From an uncultured Scytonema sp. (GTDB lineage Bacteria; Cyanobacteriota; Cyanobacteriia; Cyanobacteriales; Nostocaceae): a stretch of DNA of 64,000 nt. A model generated the notes under the pieces. That model was not told the DNA's origin. It saw only the letters and a list, made by a program, of their open reading frames with translations, and ran no database searches. This document shows positions 63,219 through 64,000 of the stretch, in pieces. A program made the position numbers and the translations under genes. The stretch is from assembly GCA_937873135.1 (NCBI GenBank), contig CALMVQ010000069.1, positions 2,910-66,909 on the forward strand, given 5' to 3'. Each line of letters starts with the position of its first letter. The stretch's first letter is position 1.

Positions 63219-64000
63219 ATGTCCCAAAATCGTATGTCATCGGGAATTCCCGGCTTGGATGAAATTCTGTATGGCGGTTATATTCAGGGTCGGACTTACT
63301 TAATCCGAGGTGGAGCGGGTGTTGGTAAAACAACACTGGGAATGCATTTTTTAACAAGTGGTGCCAACAGAGGCGAACGGGTTTTGTTCATTACACTGGG
63401 AGAAACTGTCACACAACTGCGGCGAACTGCCGAAGGGCTGGGATTTGACCTCCAAAGCATCACTTTTCTTGACCTCAGCCCCACACCCGAGTTTTTCGCC
63501 CAGGTTCAGACTTACGATATTTTCTCGCCTGCCGAGGTAGAGCGTGAACCTACAACCCGCAGAATTATAGAGCAGGTAGAAGCCCTCAAGCCACAGCGCA
63601 TTTTTATTGATTCGATGACGCAGTTTCGCTACCTTGCAACCGATGCCTTTCAGTTTCGCAAGCAAGTGCTGTCGTTTCTGCGATTTTTGGTGGAGCAAGA
63701 CACAACTGTTCTATTTACCTCAGAGAGCAGTGGAGAAGCACCCGACGATGATTTACAGTTTATGAGTGATGGAGTACTTAATCTACACTTCAGCCACAAT
63801 GAGCGCAGGCTCTGTATATCCAAATTTCGGGGGAGTGGCTTTCAAGACGGCTATCATGCAATTCGCCTCACCAGCACAGGAATGCATATCTTCCCCCGGT
63901 TAATGCCACAAGCCTACGCAGAAGCTTTTACAACTGAAAGTATCTCCTCTGGCATTCCGGAAATCGACGAGTTGCTGCACGGTGGGATTGAGCGCAGCAC
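63219..64000 (+). CDS. KaiC-like RecA-superfamily ATPase, partial at the right edge
   Basis: The frame from ATG 63219 stays open to the window end, giving the first 260 residues (MSQNRMSSGIPGLDEILYGG). A complete first KaiC domain is seen: Walker A GGAGVGKTT (about 31-39), ERVLFITLGE with the catalytic Glu region, and Walker B RIFIDSMTQ. A second domain begins at SSGIPEIDELLHGGIERS. This tandem is shared by KaiC and many KaiC-like ATPases. kaiA and kaiB are not seen upstream, and the sequence is not the clock KaiC I would expect, so I call it KaiC-like. Role is likely in signalling, often with an adjacent histidine kinase outside the window. Confidence 0.85.
   Translation, partial: MSQNRMSSGIPGLDEILYGGYIQGRTYLIRGGAGVGKTTLGMHFLTSGANRGERVLFITLGETVTQLRRTAEGLGFDLQSITFLDLSPTPEFFAQVQTYDIFSPAEVEREPTTRRIIEQVEALKPQRIFIDSMTQFRYLATDAFQFRKQVLSFLRFLVEQDTTVLFTSESSGEAPDDDLQFMSDGVLNLHFSHNERRLCISKFRGSGFQDGYHAIRLTSTGMHIFPRLMPQAYAEAFTTESISSGIPEIDELLHGGIERS

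Overview
The window is chromosomal DNA of a filamentous, probably heterocyst-forming cyanobacterium (Nostocales-like). Direct evidence is the photosystem II block psbB-psbT followed by a three-domain cyanobacterial S1 gene, frequent HIP1 octamers (GCGATCGC), a phytochrome-like GAF photoreceptor, a PEP-CTERM protein, the acyl-lipid desaturase trio desC/desA/desD, a PaO-type Rieske oxygenase and a KaiC-like ATPase. The species cannot be named from the sequence alone.

Layout. 0-3 kb: a 70-bp tandem repeat, then a peptide-type ABC permease and its lipoprotein binding protein. 3.4-8 kb: a small conserved gene, psbB, psbT, and rps1 with an acidic 17-residue repeat tail. 8-20.8 kb: accessory DNA with an acyl-CoA dehydrogenase relic, the Rieske oxygenase, small proteins, a lipoprotein joining a metal-binding-protein-like domain to a polysaccharide deacetylase, an antitoxin-like gene colliding with a truncated photoreceptor, a small tyrosine recombinase and two exported proteins. 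20.9-28 kb: a nested group II intron (a complete intron inside domain V of a 5'-truncated one) abutting a truncated TMEM43-like gene and a broken PAS/GAF/GGDEF/EAL gene. 28-36 kb, all minus strand: a MacA/MacB-type exporter, cytochrome b561, a small repeat protein and a large GH63-like glycosidase. 36-39 kb: ribH, tRNA-Gly(GCC), and a broken chimera of a Uma2 nuclease gene with a GGDEF-EAL gene.

39.6-55.7 kb is the most interesting part. A near-identical partial copy of the topA 5' end (39600-40140) and the complete topA (53504-55669) lie in direct orientation 13,904 bp apart. They enclose a tightly packed six-gene operon (40271-51760): TerY-like VWA protein, protein kinase with a zinc ribbon, UPF1-like SF1 helicase, a protein with a HEPN-like R-x5-H motif, a long coiled-coil McrB-type AAA+ protein, and a DUF2357/McrC-like protein with zinc ribbons. 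This fits the McrBC-derived coiled-coil nuclease tandem (CoCoNuT) defence systems associated with TerY-type regulators, here without the PP2C phosphatase of the classical TerY-P triad. Halves of an Rpn-family gene lie outside each topA copy.

55.7-64 kb is mostly core metabolism: a zinc-ribbon membrane protein translationally coupled to a ProA-like reductase, three desaturase genes (front-end/delta-6, delta-12, delta-9), a PLP-dependent methionine gamma-lyase-family protein, and a KaiC-like ATPase that runs off the right edge. Gene starts were corrected where the longest reading frame begins at an unsupported GTG or TTG.
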